DNA from: Tannerellaceae bacterium
GTDB taxonomy: Bacteria; Bacteroidota; Bacteroidia; Bacteroidales; Tannerellaceae
Reading direction: 5' to 3'
Assembly (NCBI GenBank): GCA_021201865.1
Contig: JAJQEE010000040.1
Span: forward strand, 18,505-53,854
Length of the DNA: 35,350 nt
Part shown: positions 1 through 7,988 of the stretch, piece by piece
Layout of the letters: each line of letters opens with the position of its first letter
Position numbering within the stretch: the stretch's first letter is position 1
Notes under the pieces: model-generated
Databases searched by the model: none
What the model saw: the letters and a program-made list of their open reading frames with translations, nothing else
What the model was told of the DNA's origin: nothing
Program-made: the position numbers and the translations under genes

Positions 1-542
1 CGGTACAATTTACTCCGGCTGGACGCATCCAGATGGTTGGTCGGTTCATCCATCAGGATGACGGAAGGCTGATGCAGGCTGATACCTGCTAAAAACACTT
101 TTGTTTTTTCTCCGCCACTCAATGAACTCAACGGATGGTGGAGAGTAATGTGTTCCAGATCCCAGGCGGCCAGTGCAGCCAGGCATTTTTCTTCGATTCC
201 CCAGTCATCATCCAGGATGTTGAAGTTCTCTGTAGAAGCATCCCCTGCCAGAATGGCCTGTAAAGCCCGGATCTTTTCTGCTACCTGTAGAGCTTCGCCG
301 ACAGTGAGGAGGTCATATTGCCCGAAATGCTGGGGTACATAATAGGGTGGAGTAGGAGTGATGATCTCTCCGGCAGATGCTTTTAAAACTCCTGCTATCA
401 CTTGAAGTAAGGTGGACTTACCACAACCATTATTCCCGGTCAACCCTGCTTTTTTCCCTTTGGATAAAGAAAAGGAAAGATCCCTGAATAGTTCTTCTTT
501 ATCCGTATGGATATATTGAATGTGCTGTATGATGATAGACAT
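1..542 (-). CDS. ABC-F type ATP-binding protein, N-terminal part (cut by window edge)
   Basis: About 180 residues are visible, starting at an ATG whose complement lies at 540-542. A Walker A motif GNNGCGKST sits near residues 36-44, followed by the signature LSGGEKTK near residue 142 and a Walker B/D-loop reading MDEPTNHLD. The DEPTNHLD form and the lack of membrane segments are typical of ABC-F proteins, soluble tandem-ATPase factors that act on the ribosome, some giving antibiotic protection. The second ATPase domain would lie beyond base 1. Whether this is a housekeeping factor or a resistance protein cannot be told from this half. The gene is transcribed away from its neighbour at 931. 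Confidence 0.85.
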   Translation of the reverse strand, partial: MSIIIQHIQYIHTDKEELFRDLSFSLSKGKKAGLTGNNGCGKSTLLQVIAGVLKASAGEIITPTPPYYVPQHFGQYDLLTVGEALQVAEKIRALQAILAGDASTENFNILDDDWGIEEKCLAALAAWDLEHITLHHPLSSLSGGEKTKVFLAGISLHQPSVILMDEPTNHLDASSRSKLY

Positions 543-766
543 ATTCCGTATATATTAAAATGATTAATAACTGTATGTCTGACCATGTAAAGGACCTGAT
601 ATGAAATATCCGGATAGGAGAAAGACCGTTTTCAATCTCTTAAAAGAGGGAAAATGGAAGATTCCAAATAAAATAAAAACCGGGGATTTTATATCTGAAT
701 AAGTAAGTCCTGGGATCAGACCGGGGAGGTGCTGACTAAATGATCAAACATGTAAAATAAACTCAC

Positions 767-794
767 ACTCCTTAACAGGCAGAAGGAGTTTTTT
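767..794 (+). terminator. Intrinsic terminator-like hairpin with no obvious upstream gene
   Basis: ACTCCTT (767-773) pairs perfectly with AAGGAGT (783-789) across a 9-base loop and runs into T6. It points in the plus direction, yet the only gene to its left is on the minus strand. It may end a small RNA or be a leftover of a lost gene. Confidence 0.55.
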
Positions 795-905
795 CTATGT
801 TTAATGAAAGACTTCTTATTTAGATATTCTCATTGGAGTAATTATATAGTTTATATCTGCTACAAAAGTAATAATTGTTTTCGTATCATCAAAATATAAA
901 TTTTC

Positions 906-913
906 TATCTTTG
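906..913 (+). promoter_or_regulatory. Bacteroidetes -7 box for the TPR protein gene
   Basis: TATCTTTG matches the Bacteroidetes sigma-ABfr -7 consensus TAnnTTTG and lies 17 bases before the ATG at 931. No clear TTTG -33 box is seen at the usual spacing, so this is a partial match. Confidence 0.5.
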
Positions 914-930
914 TCGCACTCAAACAACCG

Positions 931-2658
931 ATGAAAATGAAACGAATCTTTCTACTTATTATGGTCTGCTGTTTTAGTCTGCAGGCAATTGCCCAGAAGA
1001 ATGCGCCGAAATGGATGGATAAAGCCCGGAAAGCAGTGGTTACGGTCACTACCTACGATAAAGATAACCGGAAGATCACCTCGGGAAATGGTTTCCTGAT
1101 CTCTGAAACGGGAGATGTCCTGTCAGCCTATACTTTATTCAAAGGAGCCAGCCGGGCAACGATCACAGACACGGATGGGAAACAATATCCGGTTACGGTG
1201 ATCGTAGGTGCAGATGAACTGTATGATGTGATCCGTTTTAAAGTTTCCGCTTCCAAAAAAATGCCGTTCCTTCCGTTAGCGACGGTTTCTGTTCCGGTAG
1301 GCAGGGTCGCTTACCAGATTCCTTATTCCACGGAAAAACAGCTCTCTTTCAAACAGGGTGAAGTCTTGGAGGCCAGTAAATTGAAAGATAATTACAGTTA
1401 TTATAAACTGGGATTCCCGCTGGAATCTGCACAGGCAAATACGCCTGTTGTTCTCGAAACAGGGGAGGTCTTTGGGTTGGCTCAGGAAGATGCTTCCGGT
1501 AAGAATGAGGCCTCTTATGCTGTTTCGGCAGCCTATGTAAATAGTTTGCAGGTCACTTCAACGGATGCGCTGAATAGTGTTTATAATGAGATCGGGATTA
1601 AAAAAGCATGGCCTTCCAACATCGAAGATGCAGCTATTTCGCTATTCCTGATAGGCAATCAACAGGATGCAAAGACCTATCTGGAAACATTGAACGACTT
1701 TATTGCTACTTTTCCCGATGCGGCGGATGGTTACCAGAACCGGGCCTCCCATGTGGTCACTTTCCGTGCTGCTTTGGCAACGACCCCGGAAGAACAGAAG
1801 AGATATCTGGATATGGCGATGGGGGACTACGATAAAGCTGCTCAATTCAGCCAGCAGAAAGGAGAGGTCTTTTATAACCAGGCAAAAGCGATCTATGCGG
1901 TAGCGATAGAGGATAGTACACTGAATGATAAGCACTGGACAGTGGAAAATGCAGTGGCTACACTGGAGAAAGCGATTGCAATGGATGACCAACCTGTCTA
2001 TCGCCAGTTGCAGGGGGATATCTTTTTCTTTGAAGGAAATTATGAACGGGCATTTCAGAGTTACATGTTGGTAAATGAGAGTGATCTGGCAACAGCCTCT
2101 TCTTATTTTATGGCAGCCAAAGCAAAAGAGAATCTGCCGGGTGCCAATGTATATGAGCTCATTGAACTGTTGGATAAAGCTATTGACCGGGCAGGAATGA
2201 CCAGTCAAGGGGCTGCCTACGTATTGGAACGGATAGATAAGCGGCAATATCTGAATCAATATGCAGAGATGGTTGCGGATTATGACCTCTATCATAAATT
2301 GGTCCATGGGCAGGTGAATGCCCCCTTCTATTTCTACAGGGAACAGGCAAAATTCCGGGTAGGGGATATGGAAGGTGCATTGGAAGATATTCAGCAGGCA
2401 ATTCGTCTGGAAGATGATAATGCTGACTATTATGCGGAAGAGGCTTCTGTTTATACCCGTCTCGAACAATATGACAAAGCATTGGAAAGTGTACAAAAAG
2501 CATTGGATCTGACACCTGATTTCGGGGCGTGCTATCGGTTGAGAGGGGTTTGCCTCATCCGTCAGGAGAAAAAAAATGAAGCTTGTGAAGCGTTTGGAAA
2601 AGCGAAGGAATTGGGAGATCCGTTAGTGGATCGTCTGATCAAAGAACATTGTCAGTAA
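931..2658 (+). CDS. Secreted protein with degenerate trypsin-like domain and C-terminal TPR repeats
   Basis: The 575-residue product begins with a signal peptide (residues 1-22, ending AIAQ). Residues 33-215 read like a DegP/HtrA-type trypsin fold: GNGFLISETGDVLSAYTLFKGA aligns with the catalytic His segment, DELYDVIRFKV with the Asp segment and the stretch ending ETGEVFGL with the Ser segment. By this hand alignment His becomes Thr68, Asp99 is kept and Ser is lost (QANTP in place of GNSGG), so protease activity is unlikely. Residues 250-575 contain several TPR units, clearest in the last 110 residues (ALEDIQQAIRL, KALESVQKALDL). A periplasmic scaffold is the best guess. The gene at 2698 follows after 39 bases and is probably co-transcribed. 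Confidence 0.75.
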   Translation: MKMKRIFLLIMVCCFSLQAIAQKNAPKWMDKARKAVVTVTTYDKDNRKITSGNGFLISETGDVLSAYTLFKGASRATITDTDGKQYPVTVIVGADELYDVIRFKVSASKKMPFLPLATVSVPVGRVAYQIPYSTEKQLSFKQGEVLEASKLKDNYSYYKLGFPLESAQANTPVVLETGEVFGLAQEDASGKNEASYAVSAAYVNSLQVTSTDALNSVYNEIGIKKAWPSNIEDAAISLFLIGNQQDAKTYLETLNDFIATFPDAADGYQNRASHVVTFRAALATTPEEQKRYLDMAMGDYDKAAQFSQQKGEVFYNQAKAIYAVAIEDSTLNDKHWTVENAVATLEKAIAMDDQPVYRQLQGDIFFFEGNYERAFQSYMLVNESDLATASSYFMAAKAKENLPGANVYELIELLDKAIDRAGMTSQGAAYVLERIDKRQYLNQYAEMVADYDLYHKLVHGQVNAPFYFYREQAKFRVGDMEGALEDIQQAIRLEDDNADYYAEEASVYTRLEQYDKALESVQKALDLTPDFGACYRLRGVCLIRQEKKNEACEAFGKAKELGDPLVDRLIKEHCQ

Positions 2659-2697
2659 GTAGCTGTTTTAATGGAATAAAAAGAATAAAGTACGATT

Positions 2698-3099
2698 ATG
2701 ATCAATAAAATCAAATGTAGCTTATGGTTGAGTTTGCTGGCCATAACTATGCAGGCTAATCCGGTAAAGTTATATGGAATTCCTTTGTCAGAGGTTAAAA
2801 AACAGGTGAACGGGAGATGGGAACTGGTGAGTGCCCAAAACTTCGAAGAAGAGTTGGAATATGAAGGAACATACATCACCTTTGCCGGAGATAACTATAT
2901 CTGGACAGACGCCGGAGAAAGTGAAGAGGGAGCATTAAACTGGCGGAAGGAAGATTCCGGAGAAGGATATGAAGCCTGGCTGATGGATGTCTTCTACGAA
3001 GAAAATCCATCTTATCCGTTAGAGATTGAGGGCGATACTTTATACATTCAGGACTTCACCGAATCCGGCTACAAGTATCTCCTGATCCGGAGAAAATAA
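2698..3099 (+). CDS. Small secreted hypothetical protein
   Basis: The 133-residue product has a hydrophobic N-terminus consistent with a signal peptide, cleaved near MQANP, and no lipobox cysteine. The rest is acidic and strand-rich: NGRWELVSAQNF, then alternating short strands ending YKYLLIRRK. The NGRWEL opening resembles lipocalin-like or META-like small periplasmic domains of Bacteroidetes, but I do not recognise the family. It lies 39 bases after the TPR gene and directly before the repeat element at 3102, whose palindrome begins three bases after the stop codon. Confidence 0.6.
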   Translation: MINKIKCSLWLSLLAITMQANPVKLYGIPLSEVKKQVNGRWELVSAQNFEEELEYEGTYITFAGDNYIWTDAGESEEGALNWRKEDSGEGYEAWLMDVFYEENPSYPLEIEGDTLYIQDFTESGYKYLLIRRK

Positions 3100-3101
3100 C
3101 T

Positions 3102-3162
3102 CCCCTCTCGAGAGGGGCAGGAGGTGTGTCACGAAAAAAAGACATAGGAATTACAAATGCCC
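3102..3162 (+). repeat. Palindrome-headed repeat, copy 1
   Basis: The perfect 16-base palindrome CCCCTCTCGAGAGGGG (3102-3117) is followed by CAGGAGGTGTGTCAC and a tail ending GAATTACAAATGCC. Its closest partner is the inverted copy 4 at 3739-3799, with only a few differences over 61 bases. Confidence 0.9.
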
Positions 3163-3207
3163 TTTTCTGTGATCACCCCAATGGAGTCTAAAAAACTAAA
3201 AACCTGC

Positions 3208-3262
3208 TGTAATTCTTGTATCTTTGAGTTTGTAACACACCCCTAACCCTTCTCAAAAGGGG
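3208..3262 (-). repeat. Palindrome-headed repeat, copy 2
   Basis: This is an inverted copy: TGTAATTC begins the tail, then GTAACACACCCCTAA leads to a decayed palindrome CCCTTCTCAAAAGGGG (3247-3262). It matches copy 3 best; both share TGTTAC and TTAGGGG (read in repeat orientation), whereas copies 1 and 4 share TGTCAC. Confidence 0.88.
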
Positions 3263-3279
3263 AATTAAAACCGAAACTT

Positions 3280-3647
3280 ATGCGAATATATTATGAAAAA
3301 CATTTAAAAAAGATCGCATCTGATCTTCGCAAAGATAGTACCTGCTCAGAGAAAAACTCTGGCAATATTTAAAAGGAAATCAATTGGGTTTCCGTTTCAT
3401 TCGTCAGAAACCTGTCGGGAAATATATCGTAGATTTTTATTGTAAAGAAAAGAAACTGGCTATCGAGTTGGATGGTTTGTCGCATATTCATGAGGAAGTT
3501 TTGGAAAAAGACAGAATCAAGGAACAATACTTATATAATATCGGTATTCAAACTATCCGTTTTACAGATAAAGAAGTGGACGAACATTTAGATAATGTCC
3601 TTTTAACAATAAAGGAGTATCTTCATTCCCCTCTCGAGAGGGGTTAG
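3280..3647 (+). pseudogene. DUF559 (Vsr-like) endonuclease-domain protein, frameshifted, embedded in repeats
   Basis: From the ATG at 3280 the frame reads MRIYYEKHLKKIASDLRKDS and then goes out of frame near 3352-3357. Adding one A to the A5 run gives EKKLWQYLKGNQLGFRFIRQ and joins the downstream frame, for 122 residues in all, the usual DUF559 size. Conserved DUF559 features are FRFIRQKPVGKYIVDFYC and LAIELDGLSH, which carry the Asp and Glu expected in the Vsr/PD-(D/E)XK-related nuclease core. The last residues PLERG and the TAG stop are encoded inside repeat copy 3, so gene and repeat form one unit. Without the correction, only an 87-residue frame from 3384 remains, lacking the N-terminal helix. 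A DNA-nicking or mobility role is inference from the fold. Confidence 0.75.
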
Positions 3648-3682
3648 GGGTGTGTTACAAACTCAAAGATGCAGGAATTACA
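3628..3682 (+). repeat. Palindrome-headed repeat, copy 3 (overlaps DUF559 stop)
   Basis: CCCCTCTCGAGAGGGG (3628-3643) is followed by TTAGGGGTGTGTTACAAAC and a tail ending GAATTACAA. The stop codon of the DUF559 frame (3645-3647) lies within it. It is the inverted partner of copy 2. Confidence 0.9.
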
Positions 3683-3738
3683 ATTGTTGGTTGTTATCTT
3701 CTGCCCATTGATTACTCAAAGGGATTCTTTATGAATAA

Positions 3739-3799
3739 GGCATTTGTAATTCTTATGTCTTTGTATTTGTGACACACCCCCTGCCCCTCTCGAGAGGGG
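3739..3799 (-). repeat. Palindrome-headed repeat, copy 4
   Basis: GGCATTTGTAATTC opens the inverted tail, followed by GTGACACACCCCCTG and the intact palindrome CCCCTCTCGAGAGGGG (3784-3799). It pairs with copy 1, making the element a nested inverted repeat around the DUF559 gene. It ends eight bases before the terminator stem of the decarboxylase operon. Confidence 0.9.
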
Positions 3800-3806
3800 A
3801 GAAATA

Positions 3807-3840
3807 AAAAAGGGTCCTCCATTTTTGGAGAACCCTTTTT
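3807..3840 (-). terminator. Terminator of the mce-mmd operon (bidirectional)
   Basis: AAAAAGGGTCCTCC (3807-3820) pairs with GGAGAACCCTTTTT (3827-3840) with one mismatch, around a six-base loop. T runs flank the stem on both strands. It lies 21 bases past the stop of the beta-subunit gene and could also stop leftward-to-rightward readthrough from the repeat element. Confidence 0.85.
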
Positions 3841-3861
3841 ATATACTGTATAAAGTAATTC

Positions 3862-5022
3862 TTATGATAAGAATCCTAACAGGATACCGGCAGCAACTGC
3901 TGAACCGATCACACCTGATACGTTAGGTGCCATTGCGTGCATCAACAGGTAGTTAGTGGGGTCATATTCCAAACCCACGTGCTGAGAGATACGAGCAGAG
4001 TCAGGCACTGCAGATACACCGGAGTTACCGATCAATGGGTTGATCTTGTTACCTTCTTTCAGGAACAGATTGAAGAACTTAACAAACAGGATACCCGCGC
4101 AGGTTGCGATCACGAACGATAACGCACCCAGACCGAAGATCTTGATAGAGTCGATTGTTAAGAATTGGGTTGCCTGTGTAGAAGCACCTACTGTTACCCC
4201 TAACAGAATAGTAATAGTATCGATCAGCGGACCGCGGGCGGTTTCAGCCAGACGACGGGTCACACCACTTTCTTTCAACAGGTTACCGAAGAATAACATA
4301 CCCAACAGCGGAAGACCGGAAGGTACAAGGAAACAGGTTAGCAACATACCTACGATCGGGAAGACGATCTTCTCAGTAGAAGAAACTGCCCGGGGAGGTT
4401 TCATGCGGATCACACGTTCTTTCTTTGTGGTCAGTAAACGCATAAACGGAGGCTGGATGATCGGTACAAGGGCCATATAGGAATAGGCCGAGACCGCAAT
4501 AGCCCCCATCAGGTTAGGTGCGAGCTTGGAAGACAGGAAGATCGCTGTAGGACCGTCCGCACCACCGATAATACCAATAGCACCTGCCTGGTTAGGTTTA
4601 AAGCCCATCTGGAGAGCAATAATATAAGCACCGAAGATCCCGAACTGTGCCGCAGCACCAATCAACATTAGCTTTGGATTAGAAGTCAAAGCCGAGAAGT
4701 CTGTCATGGCCCCGATGCCAAGGAATATCAATGGCGGATACCACCCCTGGCTAACCCCCTGGTAGAGGATATTAAGTACGGATCCTTCTTCATATATACC
4801 GATATTCAGTCCCGCATCTTTGAAAGGGATATTTCCGATCAGGATACCGAATCCGATAGGGATCAAAAGCATAGGTTCAAACTCGTATCTGATAGCTAGG
4901 TAGATAAAGATCAACCCGATAACTATCATGATAAGGTGTCCCCAGGTTGCGTTGTAGAGTCCTGTATAGGTATAGAACAACTGCAGGTTGTCACCTAAAA
5001 ATGATAAAAAACTTTCCAGCAT
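3862..5022 (-). CDS. mmdB: Na+-transporting methylmalonyl-CoA decarboxylase, beta subunit (OadB/GcdB/MmdB family)
   Basis: The 386-residue product is almost wholly hydrophobic, with repeated membrane segments (for example MIVIGLIFIYLAI and IGAAAQFGIFGAYIIAL). The family hallmark GGADGPTAIFLSSKLAP is present, which carries the conserved Asp of the Na+ path, as is the conserved NSGVSAVPDSAR motif. This subunit decarboxylates carboxybiotin and couples it to Na+ export across the inner membrane. The start lies four bases after the biotin-carrier stop, and the gene ends the operon. Substrate is assigned from the neighbouring epimerase and carboxyltransferase; oxaloacetate or glutaconyl-CoA enzymes have near-identical beta subunits. 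Confidence 0.93.
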   Translation of the reverse strand: MLESFLSFLGDNLQLFYTYTGLYNATWGHLIMIVIGLIFIYLAIRYEFEPMLLIPIGFGILIGNIPFKDAGLNIGIYEEGSVLNILYQGVSQGWYPPLIFLGIGAMTDFSALTSNPKLMLIGAAAQFGIFGAYIIALQMGFKPNQAGAIGIIGGADGPTAIFLSSKLAPNLMGAIAVSAYSYMALVPIIQPPFMRLLTTKKERVIRMKPPRAVSSTEKIVFPIVGMLLTCFLVPSGLPLLGMLFFGNLLKESGVTRRLAETARGPLIDTITILLGVTVGASTQATQFLTIDSIKIFGLGALSFVIATCAGILFVKFFNLFLKEGNKINPLIGNSGVSAVPDSARISQHVGLEYDPTNYLLMHAMAPNVSGVIGSAVAAGILLGFLS

Positions 5023-5026
5023 GACT

Positions 5027-5452
5027 TTATCCGATTATTACGAGATCAGCACCTTCCAGTACAGAATCTCCTTTGTTTACTTTAATTTCAACGACTTTAC
5101 CATCACGGTCTGCATTGATGCTGTTTTCCATCTTCATCGCTTCCAGAATTACCAGCGTTTGTCCTCTTTTCACAGCGTCACCCACTTTACATTTTACTTC
5201 AAGGATCACACCTGGCAGCGGAGATTTAACACCACCTGCCGCAGAAGCCGGACGTGCTACTACAGGAGCACCTGTAGCGGTAGTGGGAGCCTGAGCCGGA
5301 CGTTTTACAGTCACCACCTGTTTTTTCGCAGGTTTATCCATATGTACTTTATAAGGAGTACCGTTTACTTCTACTTCAGCAACAGTATCTTCTATTTGGT
5401 TGACAACAACTGTATAGTTGTTACCGTTAATTTTATATTTATATTCTTTCAT
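5027..5452 (-). CDS. mmdC: Biotin carboxyl carrier subunit of methylmalonyl-CoA decarboxylase
   Basis: This 141-residue protein has a small N-terminal domain (1-40), a flexible Pro/Ala linker (about 48-72) and a C-terminal biotinyl domain (about 75-141). The biotin attachment motif is EAMKM, with the modified lysine at 107. The biotin carries CO2 from the carboxyltransferase to the membrane beta subunit. It sits between the OadG-like gene (27 bases upstream) and the beta-subunit gene (four bases downstream), as expected for a decarboxylase complex. Confidence 0.95.
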   Translation of the reverse strand: MKEYKYKINGNNYTVVVNQIEDTVAEVEVNGTPYKVHMDKPAKKQVVTVKRPAQAPTTATGAPVVARPASAAGGVKSPLPGVILEVKCKVGDAVKRGQTLVILEAMKMENSINADRDGKVVEIKVNKGDSVLEGADLVIIG

Positions 5453-5479
5453 CGTAGTTGAATGATTGATTTGTAATGA

Positions 5480-6394
5480 TTATTTCTTAGGAGTTTCACG
5501 TAATGCATAGATTTTCGAACTCCATGGAGAATAGTTACGTGTAACCTTCGTGATCGTAAGTACTGTACTCTCAATATCATGGGTATCTTCAGCCACTTCG
5601 TGCAAGGCAGCACTGATTGCAGCAATGATCTCACCTGAAACTTCACCTGTACCGGCAGCGGTAGAAATATGTGGAGTACCAGCTGCTTTCTTTGCATTTC
5701 TTTTGCTGGCTTCGATCGCAGCTTTACCGATATTTTTGAATACAATAAATAACAGCAACAGAGCAGAGAATACTACCAGCATGGCTGTTAGGGTCATACC
5801 TATTCCCAGCGGATCATTCTCTTTCAGATTATCGATCTTCTCATTTGAGTCCAGTGTCACATTATTTGTACTTGGGGTGACTCTGGCAAGTGTACCCAGC
5901 TCAGTACCCCCGTCTACTAAACGGCCATAACTTACGTCCGCACGTTGGCCGGCAGGTACCACAATTTCATCGATTATTGTTTTACCATCCGCATCTACTA
6001 AAGCAATATAATTATCTTTAGAAGGGTCCAACGTAAAATTCAAATGGAATGTACCACGGGAAGGTTGTCCATCCGCCCAGAACAAAAGATGCTGTCCCGG
6101 TTTAATGCTGGTCAGTACGTCCCCTTTTGGGATGGGATACTTTCTTGGATCATTTTTGTCATTTGTCAGAAAGCACCCCTGGACATTTACACTGGCTGCC
6201 GAGCTGTTGTAAAGCTCAATCCAGGCATTTTTTTTGCCGTAATCGTCCAGGAAGTTATCTTCATTAATGACCAGTACTTCATTAATTCGTAGGGAGGATG
6301 CGCTTTGTGCCATAGCTCCTGCCGAGAAGAACAGCATAAAAAGCAACAACGCTCCTAATTTATTTCTTGTCATATCGTAATTCATTTTAAGCAT
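5480..6394 (-). CDS. mmdD: Lamin-tail domain fused to OadG-type delta/gamma subunit
   Basis: This 304-residue protein joins two modules. A signal-like hydrophobic segment (about 12-30, ending AMAQ) is followed by a lamin-tail domain at about 35-178 (SLRINEVLVINEDNF, NAWIELYNSS, QHLLFWADGQ). Then comes one membrane helix (about 198-220) and a basic, Ala-rich cytoplasmic tail ending ALRETPKK, which is the OadG-like part that in decarboxylase pumps helps hold the complex together. The lamin-tail part would lie in the periplasm. Its ATG overlaps the carboxyltransferase stop by one base (TAATG), suggesting coupled translation; an internal Met at residue 4 or 8 is a possible alternative start. The function of the outer domain is unknown. 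Confidence 0.85.
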   Translation of the reverse strand: MLKMNYDMTRNKLGALLLFMLFFSAGAMAQSASSLRINEVLVINEDNFLDDYGKKNAWIELYNSSAASVNVQGCFLTNDKNDPRKYPIPKGDVLTSIKPGQHLLFWADGQPSRGTFHLNFTLDPSKDNYIALVDADGKTIIDEIVVPAGQRADVSYGRLVDGGTELGTLARVTPSTNNVTLDSNEKIDNLKENDPLGIGMTLTAMLVVFSALLLLFIVFKNIGKAAIEASKRNAKKAAGTPHISTAAGTGEVSGEIIAAISAALHEVAEDTHDIESTVLTITKVTRNYSPWSSKIYALRETPKK

Positions 6395-7947
6395 TACAGA
6401 GGCATGTTGTCGTGTTTCTTCGGCGGGTTGCTTAACTTTTTGGTCTGCAACTGCTGTAAAGCACGGATGACACGGAAACGGGTGTTACGTGGTTCGATCA
6501 CATCATCAATATACCCATACTGAGCAGCGTTATACGGATTAGCAAATGCTTTTTTGTATTCAGCTTCTTTTTCCGCAGCACAAGCAGCCGGATCTTCCGC
6601 AGCAGCTACCTCTTTCGCAAAGATTACTTCCACAGCACCACTTGGTCCCATTACCGCGATTTCAGCTGTTGGCCATGCATAGTTCATGTCGCCACGCAGA
6701 TGTTTAGAGCTCATCACACAGTAAGCACCACCGTAAGATTTACGCAGGGTTACAGTTACTTTAGGCACAGTTGCTTCGCCATATGCGTAAAGCAATTTCG
6801 CACCGTGAAGGATCACACCGTTGTATTCCTGGCCTGTTCCCGGAAGGAATCCCGGTACATCGACCAAAGTAACCAAAGGAATGTTGAACGCATCACAGAA
6901 ACGAACGAAACGTCCGGCTTTACGTGAAGCATTGCTGTCCAGACATCCTGCCATAATTTTAGGCTGGTTGGCTACAATACCAACAGACTGGCCGTTGAAA
7001 CGGGCAAAACCTACAATGATATTTTTAGCATAATCCGCATGAACTTCCAGGAATTCATTGTTGTCCACGATGGTTCCGATCACTTCATGCATGTCATAAG
7101 CCTGGTTCGGATTGTCAGGAATGATCTCATTCAGGACGTCATCCAAACGGTCGATTGGATCATCGCAAACCAGTAGAGGAGTTTCCTCTAAGTTATTTTG
7201 TGGTAAGAAACTGATCAATTTACGGATTAACTGCAAACCTTCTTCTTCCGTATCAACGGCGAAGTGAGCAACACCGGATTTGGTTGAGTGTACGCTTGCA
7301 CCTCCTAATTCTTCCTGAGTAACATCTTCACCTGTTACTGTTTTAACTACTTTAGGACCGGTCAGGAACATGTAGCTGGTTCCGCGGGTCATGATGTTAA
7401 AGTCAGTAAGAGCCGGAGAATAAACCGCACCACCTGCACAAGGACCAAAGATACCAGAGATCTGTGGAACTACCCCTGAAGCAAGAATGTTACGCTGGAA
7501 AATCTCTGCATACCCAGCCAACGCGTTTACACCTTCCTGAATACGAGCACCTCCTGAATCGTTCAGACCGATTACCGGAGCACCCATCTTCATCGCCTGA
7601 TCCATTACTTTACAGATCTTCAGGGCTAACGTTTCAGACAGTGCACCACCAAATACTGTAAAGTCCTGTGCATAGATATACACCAGACGGCCTTCGATTG
7701 TTCCGTAACCTGTTACGATACCATCACCTAAGAATTTGGTTTTTTCAATACCGAAATTGGTAGAACGGTGTTGAACGAACATGTCGAACTCTTCGAAGCT
7801 GCCTTCGTCAAGTAACATTGCGATACGTTCACGAGCTGTGTATTTGCCTTTTTTGTGCTGAGATTCGATTCTCTTTTCTCCACCACCCAGGCGGGCTTTT
7901 TCGCGAAGGGCGATAAGCTCTTTAACTTTTTCAAGCTGGTTACTCAT
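6394..7947 (-). CDS. mmdA: Methylmalonyl-CoA decarboxylase alpha subunit (carboxyltransferase)
   Basis: The 517-residue product is a full-length acyl-CoA carboxyltransferase with two crotonase-like halves. The N-half has [11 protein letters not shown] and [12 protein letters not shown]; the C-half has [13 protein letters not shown] and [13 protein letters not shown], the oxyanion-hole regions. It moves the carboxyl group of (S)-methylmalonyl-CoA to biotin on the carrier subunit. The neighbouring epimerase, carrier and membrane beta subunit favour a decarboxylase over a propionyl-CoA carboxylase, since no biotin carboxylase gene is adjacent. It begins 41 bases after the epimerase stop and overlaps the next gene by one base. 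Confidence 0.94.
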   Translation of the reverse strand: MSNQLEKVKELIALREKARLGGGEKRIESQHKKGKYTARERIAMLLDEGSFEEFDMFVQHRSTNFGIEKTKFLGDGIVTGYGTIEGRLVYIYAQDFTVFGGALSETLALKICKVMDQAMKMGAPVIGLNDSGGARIQEGVNALAGYAEIFQRNILASGVVPQISGIFGPCAGGAVYSPALTDFNIMTRGTSYMFLTGPKVVKTVTGEDVTQEELGGASVHSTKSGVAHFAVDTEEEGLQLIRKLISFLPQNNLEETPLLVCDDPIDRLDDVLNEIIPDNPNQAYDMHEVIGTIVDNNEFLEVHADYAKNIIVGFARFNGQSVGIVANQPKIMAGCLDSNASRKAGRFVRFCDAFNIPLVTLVDVPGFLPGTGQEYNGVILHGAKLLYAYGEATVPKVTVTLRKSYGGAYCVMSSKHLRGDMNYAWPTAEIAVMGPSGAVEVIFAKEVAAAEDPAACAAEKEAEYKKAFANPYNAAQYGYIDDVIEPRNTRFRVIRALQQLQTKKLSNPPKKHDNMPL

Positions 7948-7988
7948 TGTAATATGATTTGTTGTTAGAAATGATTGTTGTAGTTAGT

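Larger units (their letters stand above)
543..930. other. Intergenic region between divergent genes
   Basis: This 388-base stretch separates the ABC-F gene from the TPR protein gene. It holds a plus-strand terminator-like hairpin at 767-794 and a Bacteroidetes-type -7 box at 906-913. A 33-codon ATG frame at 601-702 has no recognisable similarity or upstream signal. I see no tRNA or repeat in it. Confidence 0.6.

Noticed and set aside
601..702. A 33-codon ATG frame in the first intergenic region
   Set aside because: It has no recognisable motif, no clear promoter and no conserved neighbour arrangement; such short frames are expected by chance.
1642..2496. A 284-codon minus-strand frame inside the TPR protein gene
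   Set aside because: It is antisense to a well-supported protein and its translation is Cys/Ile/Phe-rich with no domain; it mirrors the codon pattern of the real gene.
3102..3799. CRISPR array or standard insertion sequence
   Set aside because: Only four copies exist, in opposed orientations with unequal gaps, and there is no cas gene. No DDE, HUH or serine/tyrosine recombinase is present, and no target-site duplication is evident.
6394..7947. Assignment of the carboxyltransferase to a biotin-dependent propionyl-CoA carboxylase
   Set aside because: No biotin carboxylase gene is adjacent, while the sodium-pump beta subunit and OadG-like subunit are, which points to a decarboxylase.
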